Assembly (NCBI GenBank): GCA_024509875.1
Contig: JAMPIV010000299.1
Span: forward strand, 186,001-250,000
Direction of reading: 5' to 3'
Length of the DNA stretch: 64,000 bases
Origin: Oreohelix idahoensis
Lineage: Eukaryota; Mollusca; Gastropoda; Stylommatophora; Oreohelicidae
Shown: in pieces, positions 33,938 through 43,537 of the stretch
How the letters are laid out: each line of letters opens with the position of its first letter
Position numbering within the stretch: the first letter of the stretch is position 1
Program-made: the position numbers and the translations under genes
The notes under the pieces: model-generated
Databases searched by the model: none
Told to the model about the DNA's origin: nothing
The model's input: only the letters and a program-made list of their open reading frames with translations

Positions 33938-34370
33938 TGTCTGATCAAGATTCACAACAAAAATTATCGCGCACTTGTGGACACTGGCGTTTCAGTAAGT
34001 TTGATTAGAGAACAGTTATACAAACAAATCAAACATCTTGTGAGTTTTTGGTCTTCAAACACATTTATTGCATCAGTGACAGAAGAATCTCTGAAGTCCT
34101 GTGGTACAGCATATGTCACATTCCACATAGGACAGCAACAGATTACACATCCCTTTATAATTACACGTGGGATGTCCAGAAATTTTATCTTAGGTAGAGA
34201 TTTTCTTACCTCTCACAACGCCATGATATATTTCGACCTGAACAAGATCAATATTAATGGGGAATACATTCAACTACAAGACGATATACACATAGCATCT
34301 TTGGTGCGGTTGACAACTCCAGTCACGGTACAACCTAACACACTTGTGATAGCTAAGGGACGAATCAAGT
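33938..34370 (+). pseudogene. Element C protease, cut by insertion of B1
   Basis: The frame opens after a TAA at 33935 and differs from gag's frame. LVDTGVSVSLI places the catalytic Asp-Thr-Gly at 33980-33988. The FILGRDFL segment near 34190 is the flap-distal ILG motif of retropepsins. The domain would cleave the Gag-Pol precursor as a dimer. The reading frame is broken at 34370 by B1 and resumes at 43538. The apparent extension to 34423 is read from the B1 LTR. Confidence 0.8.
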
Positions 34371-35449
34371 TGTTGCGTGATAAATTCTCGGAACATCGTT
34401 TTATTTCAATATCTGTTTTATAACGCAAGGGCAACAACTGCTTGAAATTTATAGTCACTTTTCTCGGTAAGCATTTGTCTTCTCGCGTTGGTACCGAATG
34501 CAGTTAAGTTTGAGCTGTGGTCATTTTGCGCTGGACTGCGCATGACTTGTCTTGCTTCTTTGTCGATCGGTTTCCGCCCACGACTAGTGGGGTGAGCGAT
34601 TTGGAATGGCGAAAGAGATGCCTCGTTGAAGAGGGGATCTCCGCTATTTTTTGTTCTGTCAGGGATGTGTAGTCCTCTTATGGATATTTCGTTTAGTCGA
34701 GATAATACCTCTAGTGTTTTCCCACATGTCGGGAGGCGTGATATTTCTGTGTATTTCATGAAAGCAAGGTAAATTGACTTTTTCATTAACTCTATCGATT
34801 TTGGGTCGTGAGCGATTTCGATTCATAGCCTGTCTCCGAAAGTCGTCGTCACGAGATGTTCTTTCCAGCTCACATGTCGCTGCATTGTACTGCATCGGTT
34901 GATGCATGTACCAAGGACCATTACTTGCTACTTTGTTAAATGAACTAGGTTTAGGAAACCTTTATTATCTAGAGGATATTTTTGAGGACATTATTTATAC
35001 TTCGGCAGACGTGTCTGTCTTGCTGAAGTCAAACTAAGGAGAGTGAACTGATCTCATACATCTGGTTATCTCCTGGCTGTTATAGAAAAGGATGGAGTTT
35101 TCCACCTGACTACATTTACAGCACTTTGAAATATAACATGCATCTGACTCATCATTGTAATGCTGTCTACCGTCTATTGCTGTATTGAATGTTGCTGTGA
35201 TAACGACTGTTTGATGTGCCTACACATTTGCGTAACCATTTTGTCACTGTGGCGTCCACAATAAATAATGAAGAAAAACGTCAACGGCTGTTCCAAGACT
35301 CATTGACTTTATACGTCGTGAGTTTACTGACGTCCTATGTGGATTGCCCTGTTATTGTTGTATGAACATTGTTTTGACTGAACACATCTACACACTACAC
35401 AAAACCAGACATGCGGATACCATCCATCATCATATGGTATCACGCATCA
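34371..35449 (+). repeat. 5' LTR of B1
   Basis: TGTTGCGTGATAAATTC start and TATCACGCATCA end. Shared with three other LTR copies in the window (42453, 50912, 59081). Confidence 0.95.
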
Positions 35450-36802
35450 TTTGGTGGCCATAAGCTGGTTTGATTCTGGTACTAGCAAACACGGGGTCCC
35501 TTACCCACTTCATTTTCAACAAGAATTCATCAGCATCCTTCAAGAAATTAACATTCTTCAATACAGTCAACATCTTCAAAATTTTCAAAGTACTCGGCGT
35601 TGCCCGGTAAAAGTCAAAATTTCAACTTTTGACGGAAACAAGAATTTGACAGTACCCGGCGTTGTTACATGTTGCCGGATAACTCGGACTGCTGTTATCT
35701 TTTACGCAAGTCAAGCAAGTTGCTGCTGTCAAGGTTCCAGTGCTGTCGTTTTTTGAGAAGGTCAAGTGCCGAAACAACTCAACACACAGTATTTCAGAAG
35801 CTCTTGTACCATCGTGTTAGCAGTGGAAGCAGTTCAGATGTGCCATCATCGTTGGAGCTTCGCTCTTTAGGACGTTGATTGACATCCGTTTTTCTGCTGT
35901 TCTACGATTGGAAGCCTATAAGTTAAGTGGCCTGTTTGTATGTAAACTGTGCCCTTATACTTCTGCTGAGTCTTCTGTGTATCATCTCATTCTATATGTT
36001 ATATGTTTATATGTTATTTGTATATTTATATGTTTATATTTCAGCGGGTTCTCGGTTGGGTGGTGTCTCCGTTAGATTATGCCACGTCATAGAGGTCGTC
36101 TATTGTGAGCGTTTTCTGTAGGGTTTGCAAATTTCCGATACTGGAATTTGCTAAGCGACTTCTGTTGCTATTTATGTTAGCTGTGATGACATGTTTTAAT
36201 ATTGTTTTCGTTATTATTTCGCATTCTTTAGTTTTGTTTTGATTTGTTTGTATTTGTTAGCCTACTCTTGTCTATAATTTAGTTTCATACAACATTTTTG
36301 TTTATACACTGTGGTGTCATGTATTTTGTTTAATTCTATCGCAGATATCGTCACATTTTTTGTGATATTTCATTAATTTCTGCTTTATTTTTAGTTGATT
36401 TCTGCGAAAGTTGTTGTATTGTTGCTGATCTTTGTTATTGTTTACATTGTTATTGTTTACATTGTTTGTATTGTTTACATTTTCAATGTTTACATTCTGC
36501 ATGTGTTTACATAGTCATTGTTTACAGTTATAGTAATTAGTTAATGGGCTATGCTAATGCACTGTTACTACTACACTGATGATAAATGAATGATGAATAG
36601 TGTCGTGCACTATTGAATGAGAAGTGCACTTATGATCAAGAATTGAGTGCTGATATTTCATATACAAGTTCTTTGATTGGAGACTTGTTTCCCACAGAGA
36701 CTGGGATAATATAATGTGATGTGAATATACAAGTGCTTAATTAAGACTTGTTACACTTAGGTTTGAAATAAATTAGTTAATTATTTCAGGTTTTGGACTC
36801 AT
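35450..36802 (+). other. B1 untranslated leader (1.35 kb)
   Basis: A candidate primer-binding site TGGTGGCCATAAGC starts at 35452, three bases after the LTR. The rest has no credible frame. It carries a cluster of six TGTTTAC motifs at 36439-36525. B2 has the same leader with a 79-bp extra segment. Confidence 0.6.
36439..36525 (+). promoter_or_regulatory. Cluster of six TGTTTAC motifs in the B1 leader
   Basis: TGTTTAC occurs at 36439, 36454, 36472, 36487, 36504 and 36519. It is the core bound by forkhead-family factors. Conserved in B2 from 53062. Any regulatory role is inferred. Confidence 0.35.
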
Positions 36803-39800
36803 ATGTTAGACAACATGTCTACATTTGAGCACTTTATTGAGCAGGGTAAATTGCTTGGGAAGACTGGTGATAAGTTAGAAGAATTTGCAACTGCTCGATA
36901 TGATAAAGCAATGGAAGCTGAACAAAAGAAACTGCAGATGGAAGCTGAACAAAAGAAACTGCAGATGCAGGTGGATGAAAAGAGATTCCAAATGGAAATG
37001 GAAAAACAAAAAAGGGAATCAGAAGCTGAGGAAAGAAAACTACAGCTAGAAGCTGAAAGACTTCAAAAAGAAGCTGAAAATAAAAGACTTGAAAAAGAAG
37101 CAGAAAATGAAAGACTTCAAATGCAGGCTCAAGCTGAAGAAAGGAAGTTACAAAGAGAGTCTGATGAGAGGAAAGCAAAAATGGAACATGAAGAAAAACT
37201 CTTAGCTTTAGAGTTGGAGAAATTGAAATTGACGAGCATGAGTAATGGTAATGATTCAAACAAGGGTTCATCTTCTGGTAAGGCTAATAATGATACTTTT
37301 AAGATTAAGTTACCAACATTTAGTCCTTCCAGTGATGACATAATGTTCTATCTGGACAGATTTGAACAAGCATGTACAGCTCATAACATAGACAAAGCAA
37401 AATATGTTTATCAGTTATCAGGGATACTGACAGGTAAAGCTCTAAGTATATTAAATATGGTGGATGAACCTGACAAGAACAATTATGAGGTTGTCAGGGC
37501 CGCTTTGTTAGAGAAATATCAGCTTAACGAAGACGGCTATCGTCTACAATTTAAAAACATGTTACCTGAAAATGGAGTTGAATTCTCCGAGTTTATTGCA
37601 AGAATACGCATTACTTTCTCACGATGGGTTGAACTATCTAAGACGGAAAAAACTTATGAAGGACTTATGGACTTAATACTTAGAGACAAAGTCATGTCGT
37701 CTGTCAATGAGTCTTTCCTTGCTTTCCTTCATGAACGTAAACCTAAAACAATAAAAGAAATGGAAGATTTCTGTTGCCAATACGTAACTGCGCACCCACA
37801 CATAACCATGGGTAACTCTAAGGTGAAAGAAGGTTTACCAGTTGCTTCGGCAGCTCCGTATGGTCAAAACTTTGCTCGTAGATCCCAACAAAATTTTGAT
37901 AGAAAGGGTAGCGGTAATTTCTGTCAAAATCATGGAAATCAATTTCATGGTGATTCTTCTTCGAAGAATTGGAGACAGCCTGATAGTACACGTTACTATC
38001 ACCCTAATAATTATAAGCATTTCAAAAGAGGATATGGTAATAGAGGTTATTCCTGCCGAAGACCTCAGAACCAAACAAATAGATGTTCGCATCAATGTGA
38101 ACATGATAGTAATCGTGGAAACTGGAATTCGAACCAGGATAACAATTACAATAGAGACAATAATAACTGCAGAGATAATAATAACTTTGATAACTTCAGA
38201 GGTAATAATAGTCGGGGTAGATCTCAACACAAAAAAAAGAGATATCAGCAGGCTAATGCTGTACAACAGGAAACTAAGGGAGCCTGTAATCATGTTGTTG
38301 ATAGTAAAAACTTTGACGCTGTCACTAGTTCTGCTTTTGACTTTGAGAGAGCAAACAAATGCCCCCAATGCAGTACTTTATTCGAACCGGGTACCATAAC
38401 TACTTTGAGTTGTGGTCACCCACTTCCCGCTCTTCCTGCTGCTGTTGCGCATGACGGGAGGGGTTCTTTAATCCTACATAAGGGTCTTGTTAATGATACT
38501 CCGGTCTCACTACTTTTCGATTCCGGATGCACCACTATTGGTGTTAGACAATCGCTTGTAGATCCATCTTGTGCTACAGGAAGGGTTATTAAATGTGACA
38601 CATTTGGCGGCACTCTAGAAAAATATCCTACTGCTGTAATTCGCATTGCCACTCCTTTCTTTACTGGAGATGTGCATGCTTGTCTCTTACCTAATCCTAT
38701 TGCGGACCTTATTATTGGTCGTATTCACGGAGTTAGGGAGTGTACCCCACAGCAGATTGCTGCTTGGGAAGATAATAACATGCAAGCTACAAATGCAGTA
38801 GTTACAAGAGCACAAGCTCTACAAACACCCGAAACTTCACTGAATAGTGATAATGAAGTTGATAGCCAAGATAGTCACTTAGTAATCACTCGTGACTCTT
38901 TCATAAAATTGCAAGAAGAAGATCCTTCTTTAAAAAAATTCTTCGTTCTTGCGAAGAAAGGTGATCCGAATCAGGATACAAATAGAAAATCTTGGATTGC
39001 AATGAGAAACGGCGTACTTGTACGTATGGTACAAGATTCGACTACGTCGGCACATTCGCAAATTCTTGTTCCCAAGAGCATGAGAGTCCAAATATTACAA
39101 CATGCTCATGACTCGCAATGTGCTGGACATATGGGTTTTGCCCGTACGAAGTCGAGAGTCCTTGCGGCTTTCTTTTGGCCTTTTGTCAATAAGGACATTC
39201 GTATTTACTGCCGATCATGCAAGGTATGTCAGGAGGTCAAATCTAGAGGACCACGACATGCTGCGCCTATCCAGGCTGCTGACATTCCTATTCGTCCGTT
39301 TCAGAAAATGGCCATAGATATTATTGGCCCTTTTAAGGTCAAGTCGGCCAGAGGACATCAGTTTATCCTTACATGTGTCGATATGTGCACACGTTGGCCA
39401 GAGGCTATTCCTCTTAAGAGCATATCTAATACAGATATCGCAGATGCTCTTTGGTTGATATTTTCTCGCTTGGGGTTCCCCAGAGAAATATTGTCAGACC
39501 ATGGCACTCAACTCATATCTGACACTATGTCACAGGTAATGTCTACCTTACATTTTGAACGATCTCTCAGTAGTATCTACCATCCTATGTCTAATGGGTT
39601 AGTTGAGCGTCTGAATAGAACGCTCAAGACTTTGCTTGGTAAGATAACTGAAGATCATCCTCAAGATTGGGACAGGGTTTTACCCGCGGCTCTCTTTGCC
39701 TATAGAGAAGTCCCTAATGAACACACAGGATTTTCTCCCTTCGAACTTGTCTTTGGCGCGCGTCCACGCGGCCCTATGTCTTTATTACACGATCTCATCA

Positions 39801-41701
39801 CTGCCGATGATATTAGTGATGAAACTCAATCCTCATATGAGTATGTCATTGCTCTTAGACAAAAGATCATTGAGGCATGTAAGCTAGCAACTGCTTCATC
39901 AGAAATTGCTAAAGAGAAGGCAAGACAGTTTGCTAACAAGAATAGATGTCTACGACAACTTTGTCCAGGTGACAAAGCATTCGTCCTACTCCCCAGTAGG
40001 GAAAATAGACTTCTTATTGCATGGAAAGGTCCGTATGCAATAGTCTCTCGGATTTCCGATGTTGACTATGTGGTCGATATTGATGGAAAGCATAAAACTT
40101 TCCACATAAACATGCTTTCGGAATTTCACGAACGTCCGGACTATTTGCTGCCTATTTTCCAGGCAACGGATGATGCTCCTGCACCTCACGGTCATTATTC
40201 ATCCCTGTCTGTCATTCAGGATGAGGAAGCTACCTTCTCTGATGTCAACCTTCCCCTTCCAGTGGTTCCATTACATTCCACGGAATCTTGGAAAAACGTT
40301 TCTGTTTCTCCTAATCTTTCTGGTGACGAACATCGACAAGTCTCGTCGATGTTACAAACATTTCAGGATGTTCTCACTGACATTCCTGGACACACAGATG
40401 TCATAGAACATGACATAATTCTTACCGACAATAATCCAATTAGGGTTAGGCCGTATCCTATTCCTATACACTTTCAGTCGCAAGTGGAAAAGGAATTGGA
40501 TGAAATGATTCAATTAAATATAATTGAACCATCGACTTCACCATATTCTTCTTCCATGGTTATTGTCCGGAAGAAGGATAAGAACATACGAATTTGCGTT
40601 GATTATCGCAAATTGAATCAGGTCACAAAGTTCGACGCTGAACCGATGCCTTTGTTAGAAGATCTACTGATTAGACTTTCTAATTCTAGATTCTTCACTA
40701 AACTTGACTTGTCTAAAGGTTATTGGCAAGTGCCTTTAGCAGAGCATGCCAAACCTCTTACTGCTTTTTCTACACCTAGGGGTCTATTTCAATGGAATGT
40801 TATGCCTTTTGGTCTCATGAACGCCCCTGCCACTTTCGTTCGCATGATGCGTCGAATTCTGTCACATCGTTCGGATGTCATCGCATACTTAGATGACATC
40901 TGTCTCTTCAGTGATACCTGGGAAGATCACTATTTAGGGTTATATGACTTACTGTCCACTCTACGTGAGAATAATTTGACAGCAAAACCTTCTAAAGCTT
41001 TTGTTGGTTTTGGTGAAATCTCTTTCCTGGGTCATCGTGTTGGTCATGGTCTCTTGAAGACAGAAGACCACAATACTTCCAAAATACTGAACATCTCTGT
41101 TCCTAAAACGAAGAAACAAGTTAGGAGTCTCTTAGGTTTAATTCAATTTTATGGGAGATTTATTCCAAATTTATCTTCGATCATGGCACCTCTCTCAACA
41201 TTGTTGAAGAAAGGTTCGCCTAATCTGGTTCGTTGGTCTGAAGAATGCCAATCTTCACTAGACCAAATCAAGAATATATTTTCTTCTCCTCCCATCTTAA
41301 GATTACCTACTCTTGATAGGACTTTTGTTCTTCGGAGTGATGCTTCATCCACTGGGATTGGAGCAGCACTGATGCAAGAATATGCAAATACTCTGCATCC
41401 TGTTATGTACATTTCTAGAAAACTAAATGCGGCAGAGAGGAACTACTCGGTTTTAGACCGTGAGTTGTTAGCGATGGTTTGGTCAATTCTAAAGCTACAA
41501 AGATTCCTCCTGGGCGCACATTTCATTCTAGAGACTGATCAGAAAGCTCTTACAGCTATTCAGACTAAGAATTTGAAGAGTTCGAGATCCACTCGATATG
41601 CTATAGCTCTTCAACCTTTTCACTTCACGGTACGAGCTATCCGTGGTGCGGATAATGTGATGGCTGACATTTTGTCTAGATGCCCACATGACTCCAACTA
41701 A
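36803..41701 (+). CDS. B1 Gag-Pol polyprotein, order gag-PR-IN-RT-RNase H
   Basis: One 1632-codon frame. In order: a Glu/Lys-rich coil at about residues 20-145; capsid at about 165-345 with a SCAN-like end (RDKVMSSVNESFLAFLHERK); an Asn/Arg-rich nucleic-acid-binding part at about 370-505; a CPQC...SCGH element at about 519-538; protease with LLFDSGC, Asp near 572; integrase zinc motif HAHDSQCAGH...CKVC at about 765-810; catalytic D, D, E near 838, 899 and 934; a GPY-type module (WKGPYAIV) near 1075; RT with VDYRKLNQVT near 1267 and YLDD near 1362; RNase H with SDAS near 1511 and ETDQKAL. MLDNM at 36803 gives the start; M at residue 5 is the alternative. All catalytic residues looked for are present. 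Confidence 0.9.
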   Translation: MLDNMSTFEHFIEQGKLLGKTGDKLEEFATARYDKAMEAEQKKLQMEAEQKKLQMQVDEKRFQMEMEKQKRESEAEERKLQLEAERLQKEAENKRLEKEAENERLQMQAQAEERKLQRESDERKAKMEHEEKLLALELEKLKLTSMSNGNDSNKGSSSGKANNDTFKIKLPTFSPSSDDIMFYLDRFEQACTAHNIDKAKYVYQLSGILTGKALSILNMVDEPDKNNYEVVRAALLEKYQLNEDGYRLQFKNMLPENGVEFSEFIARIRITFSRWVELSKTEKTYEGLMDLILRDKVMSSVNESFLAFLHERKPKTIKEMEDFCCQYVTAHPHITMGNSKVKEGLPVASAAPYGQNFARRSQQNFDRKGSGNFCQNHGNQFHGDSSSKNWRQPDSTRYYHPNNYKHFKRGYGNRGYSCRRPQNQTNRCSHQCEHDSNRGNWNSNQDNNYNRDNNNCRDNNNFDNFRGNNSRGRSQHKKKRYQQANAVQQETKGACNHVVDSKNFDAVTSSAFDFERANKCPQCSTLFEPGTITTLSCGHPLPALPAAVAHDGRGSLILHKGLVNDTPVSLLFDSGCTTIGVRQSLVDPSCATGRVIKCDTFGGTLEKYPTAVIRIATPFFTGDVHACLLPNPIADLIIGRIHGVRECTPQQIAAWEDNNMQATNAVVTRAQALQTPETSLNSDNEVDSQDSHLVITRDSFIKLQEEDPSLKKFFVLAKKGDPNQDTNRKSWIAMRNGVLVRMVQDSTTSAHSQILVPKSMRVQILQHAHDSQCAGHMGFARTKSRVLAAFFWPFVNKDIRIYCRSCKVCQEVKSRGPRHAAPIQAADIPIRPFQKMAIDIIGPFKVKSARGHQFILTCVDMCTRWPEAIPLKSISNTDIADALWLIFSRLGFPREILSDHGTQLISDTMSQVMSTLHFERSLSSIYHPMSNGLVERLNRTLKTLLGKITEDHPQDWDRVLPAALFAYREVPNEHTGFSPFELVFGARPRGPMSLLHDLITADDISDETQSSYEYVIALRQKIIEACKLATASSEIAKEKARQFANKNRCLRQLCPGDKAFVLLPSRENRLLIAWKGPYAIVSRISDVDYVVDIDGKHKTFHINMLSEFHERPDYLLPIFQATDDAPAPHGHYSSLSVIQDEEATFSDVNLPLPVVPLHSTESWKNVSVSPNLSGDEHRQVSSMLQTFQDVLTDIPGHTDVIEHDIILTDNNPIRVRPYPIPIHFQSQVEKELDEMIQLNIIEPSTSPYSSSMVIVRKKDKNIRICVDYRKLNQVTKFDAEPMPLLEDLLIRLSNSRFFTKLDLSKGYWQVPLAEHAKPLTAFSTPRGLFQWNVMPFGLMNAPATFVRMMRRILSHRSDVIAYLDDICLFSDTWEDHYLGLYDLLSTLRENNLTAKPSKAFVGFGEISFLGHRVGHGLLKTEDHNTSKILNISVPKTKKQVRSLLGLIQFYGRFIPNLSSIMAPLSTLLKKGSPNLVRWSEECQSSLDQIKNIFSSPPILRLPTLDRTFVLRSDASSTGIGAALMQEYANTLHPVMYISRKLNAAERNYSVLDRELLAMVWSILKLQRFLLGAHFILETDQKALTAIQTKNLKSSRSTRYAIALQPFHFTVRAIRGADNVMADILSRCPHDSN

Positions 41702-42435
41702 TACTTCTGTCCTATATTTCCATATATTACAGAGTCATAACACACCTATATTTCTACAATAGATTAGCACATCTGTACTTACTTTATATGTACACACTAT
41801 CGTGCTTTGTTGTCATCTTCTTCTGTTCGTTTTTTAAGATGATAGAGGAGGACTGAGTAGTTAATATAAGGGCCGTTAGTTTACTAAACAGACACAATTA
41901 TTAATAATGTATTGTACCTTATGAAGCATATTAGTTATTAATTAGCATTATATTGCTTGTACTTTCTCAGAATGTCATTGTTGAGCTGAGGACTTACCTT
42001 ACGAGTTCTAGATTGTGTACTTACCCTCGGAATACCAGAGCATATATCCTGGATCGTCATGTAGTTTAACTTTACTATGTACTTATGTCATTACATGTCA
42101 AAGAATGTACTATTTAAATTTTCCTATCAGATTTGTACATCCATTTTTAAAGACAATATTAGAGTATGCTGTTTAATGATGATTATAGTAACTTGCATAC
42201 GTATATTGTGTTTACATGCTAACGTGATGTGTGTTGGTGACACCTCCCCGATGTGAATATTTTTTGAGACATATTTATTTTTCTGTTGAGGTATATCCTC
42301 CCCAGACACTCTATAATTAGCCTATTGTTTGGCAATTTAGTTAATTATCAGCGCATAATTCGTGCGTTTTGAGCCGCTTATCGCATGCTCTTTGATATTG
42401 GAAAAAAAAAAATATGTTCCACATTTTTTTTTATC

Positions 42436-42452
42436 GGGAGGAGGTGGTGATA
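42436..42452 (+). other. Polypurine tract of B1
   Basis: GGGAGGAGGTGGTGATA directly precedes the 3' LTR. It is purine-rich with three T interruptions. The same tract precedes the B2 3' LTR at 59081. Confidence 0.55.
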
Positions 42453-43532
42453 TGTTGCGTGATAAATTCTCGCAACATCGTTTTATTTCAATATCTGTTT
42501 TATAACGCAAGGGCAACAACTGCTTGAAATTTATAGTCACTTTTCTCGGTAAGCATTTGTCTTCTCGCGTTGGTACCGAATGCAGTTAAGTTTGAGCTGT
42601 GGTCATTTTGCGCTGGACTGCGCATGACTTGTCTTGCTTCTTTGTCGATCGGTTTCCGCCCACGACTAGTGGGGTGAGCGATTTGGAATGGCGAAAGAGA
42701 TGCCTCGTTGAAGAGGGGATCTCCGCTATTTTTTGTTCAGTCAGGGATGTGTAGTCCTCTTATGGATATTTCGTTTAGTCGAGATAATACCTCTAGTGTT
42801 TTCCCACATGTCGGGAGGCGTGATATTTCTGTGTATTTCATGAAAGCAAGGTAAATTGACTTTTTCATTAACTCTATCGATTTTGGGTCGTGAGCGATTT
42901 CGATTCATAGCCTGTCTCCGAAAGTCGTCGTCACGAGATGTTCTTTCCCAGCTCACATGTCGCTGCATTGTACTGCATCGGTTGATGCATGTACCAAGGA
43001 CCATTACTTGCTACTTTGTTAAATGAACTAGGTTTAGGAAACCTTTATTATCTAGAGGATATTTTTGAGGACATTATTTATACTTCGGCAGACGTGTCTG
43101 TCTTGCTGAAGTCAAACTAAGGAGAGTGAACTGATCTCATACATCTGGTTATCTCCTGGCTGTTATAGAAAAGGATGGAGTTTTCCACCTGACTACATTT
43201 ACAGCACTTTGAAATATAACATGCATCTGACTCATCATTGTAATGCTGTCTACCGTCTATTGCTGTATTGAATGTTGCTGTGATAACGACTGTTTGATGT
43301 GCCTACACATTTGCGTAACCATTTTGTCACTGTGGCGTCCACAATAAATAATGAAGAAAAACGTCAACGGCTGTTCCAAGACTCATTGACTTTATACGTC
43401 GTGAGTTTACTGACGTCCTATGTGGATTGCCCTGTTATTGTTGTATGAACATTGTTTTGACTGAACACATCTACACACTACACAAAACCAGACATGCGGA
43501 TACCATCCATCATCATATGGTATCACGCATCA
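42453..43532 (+). repeat. 3' LTR of B1
   Basis: Matches 34371-35449 with about three differences, for example one extra C near 42948. Confidence 0.95.
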
Positions 43533-43537
43533 CAAGT

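Larger units (their letters stand above)
34371..43532 (+). mobile_element. Element B1: complete, young Gmr1-type LTR retrotransposon nested in C
   Basis: LTRs of 1079 and 1080 bp differ at about three positions. CAAGT is duplicated at 34366-34370 and 43533-43537, and the host frame of C can be followed on both sides. A single open frame of 1632 codons encodes gag-PR-IN-RT-RH. Of all elements here it is the one most likely to be intact. Confidence 0.95.

Noticed and set aside
34371..34423. Apparent C-terminal end of the element C protease
   Set aside because: These codons are read from the B1 LTR; the true host frame resumes at 43538.
36317..36502. Asn/Val-rich minus-strand frame in the B1 leader (also in B2)
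   Set aside because: It is the complement of the repeated TTGTTTACAT sequence; composition follows from the repeat.
37835..38399. Long overlapping frames on both strands within B1 gag
   Set aside because: Shadows of the Asn/Arg-rich Gag region caused by biased AAT/GAT codons.
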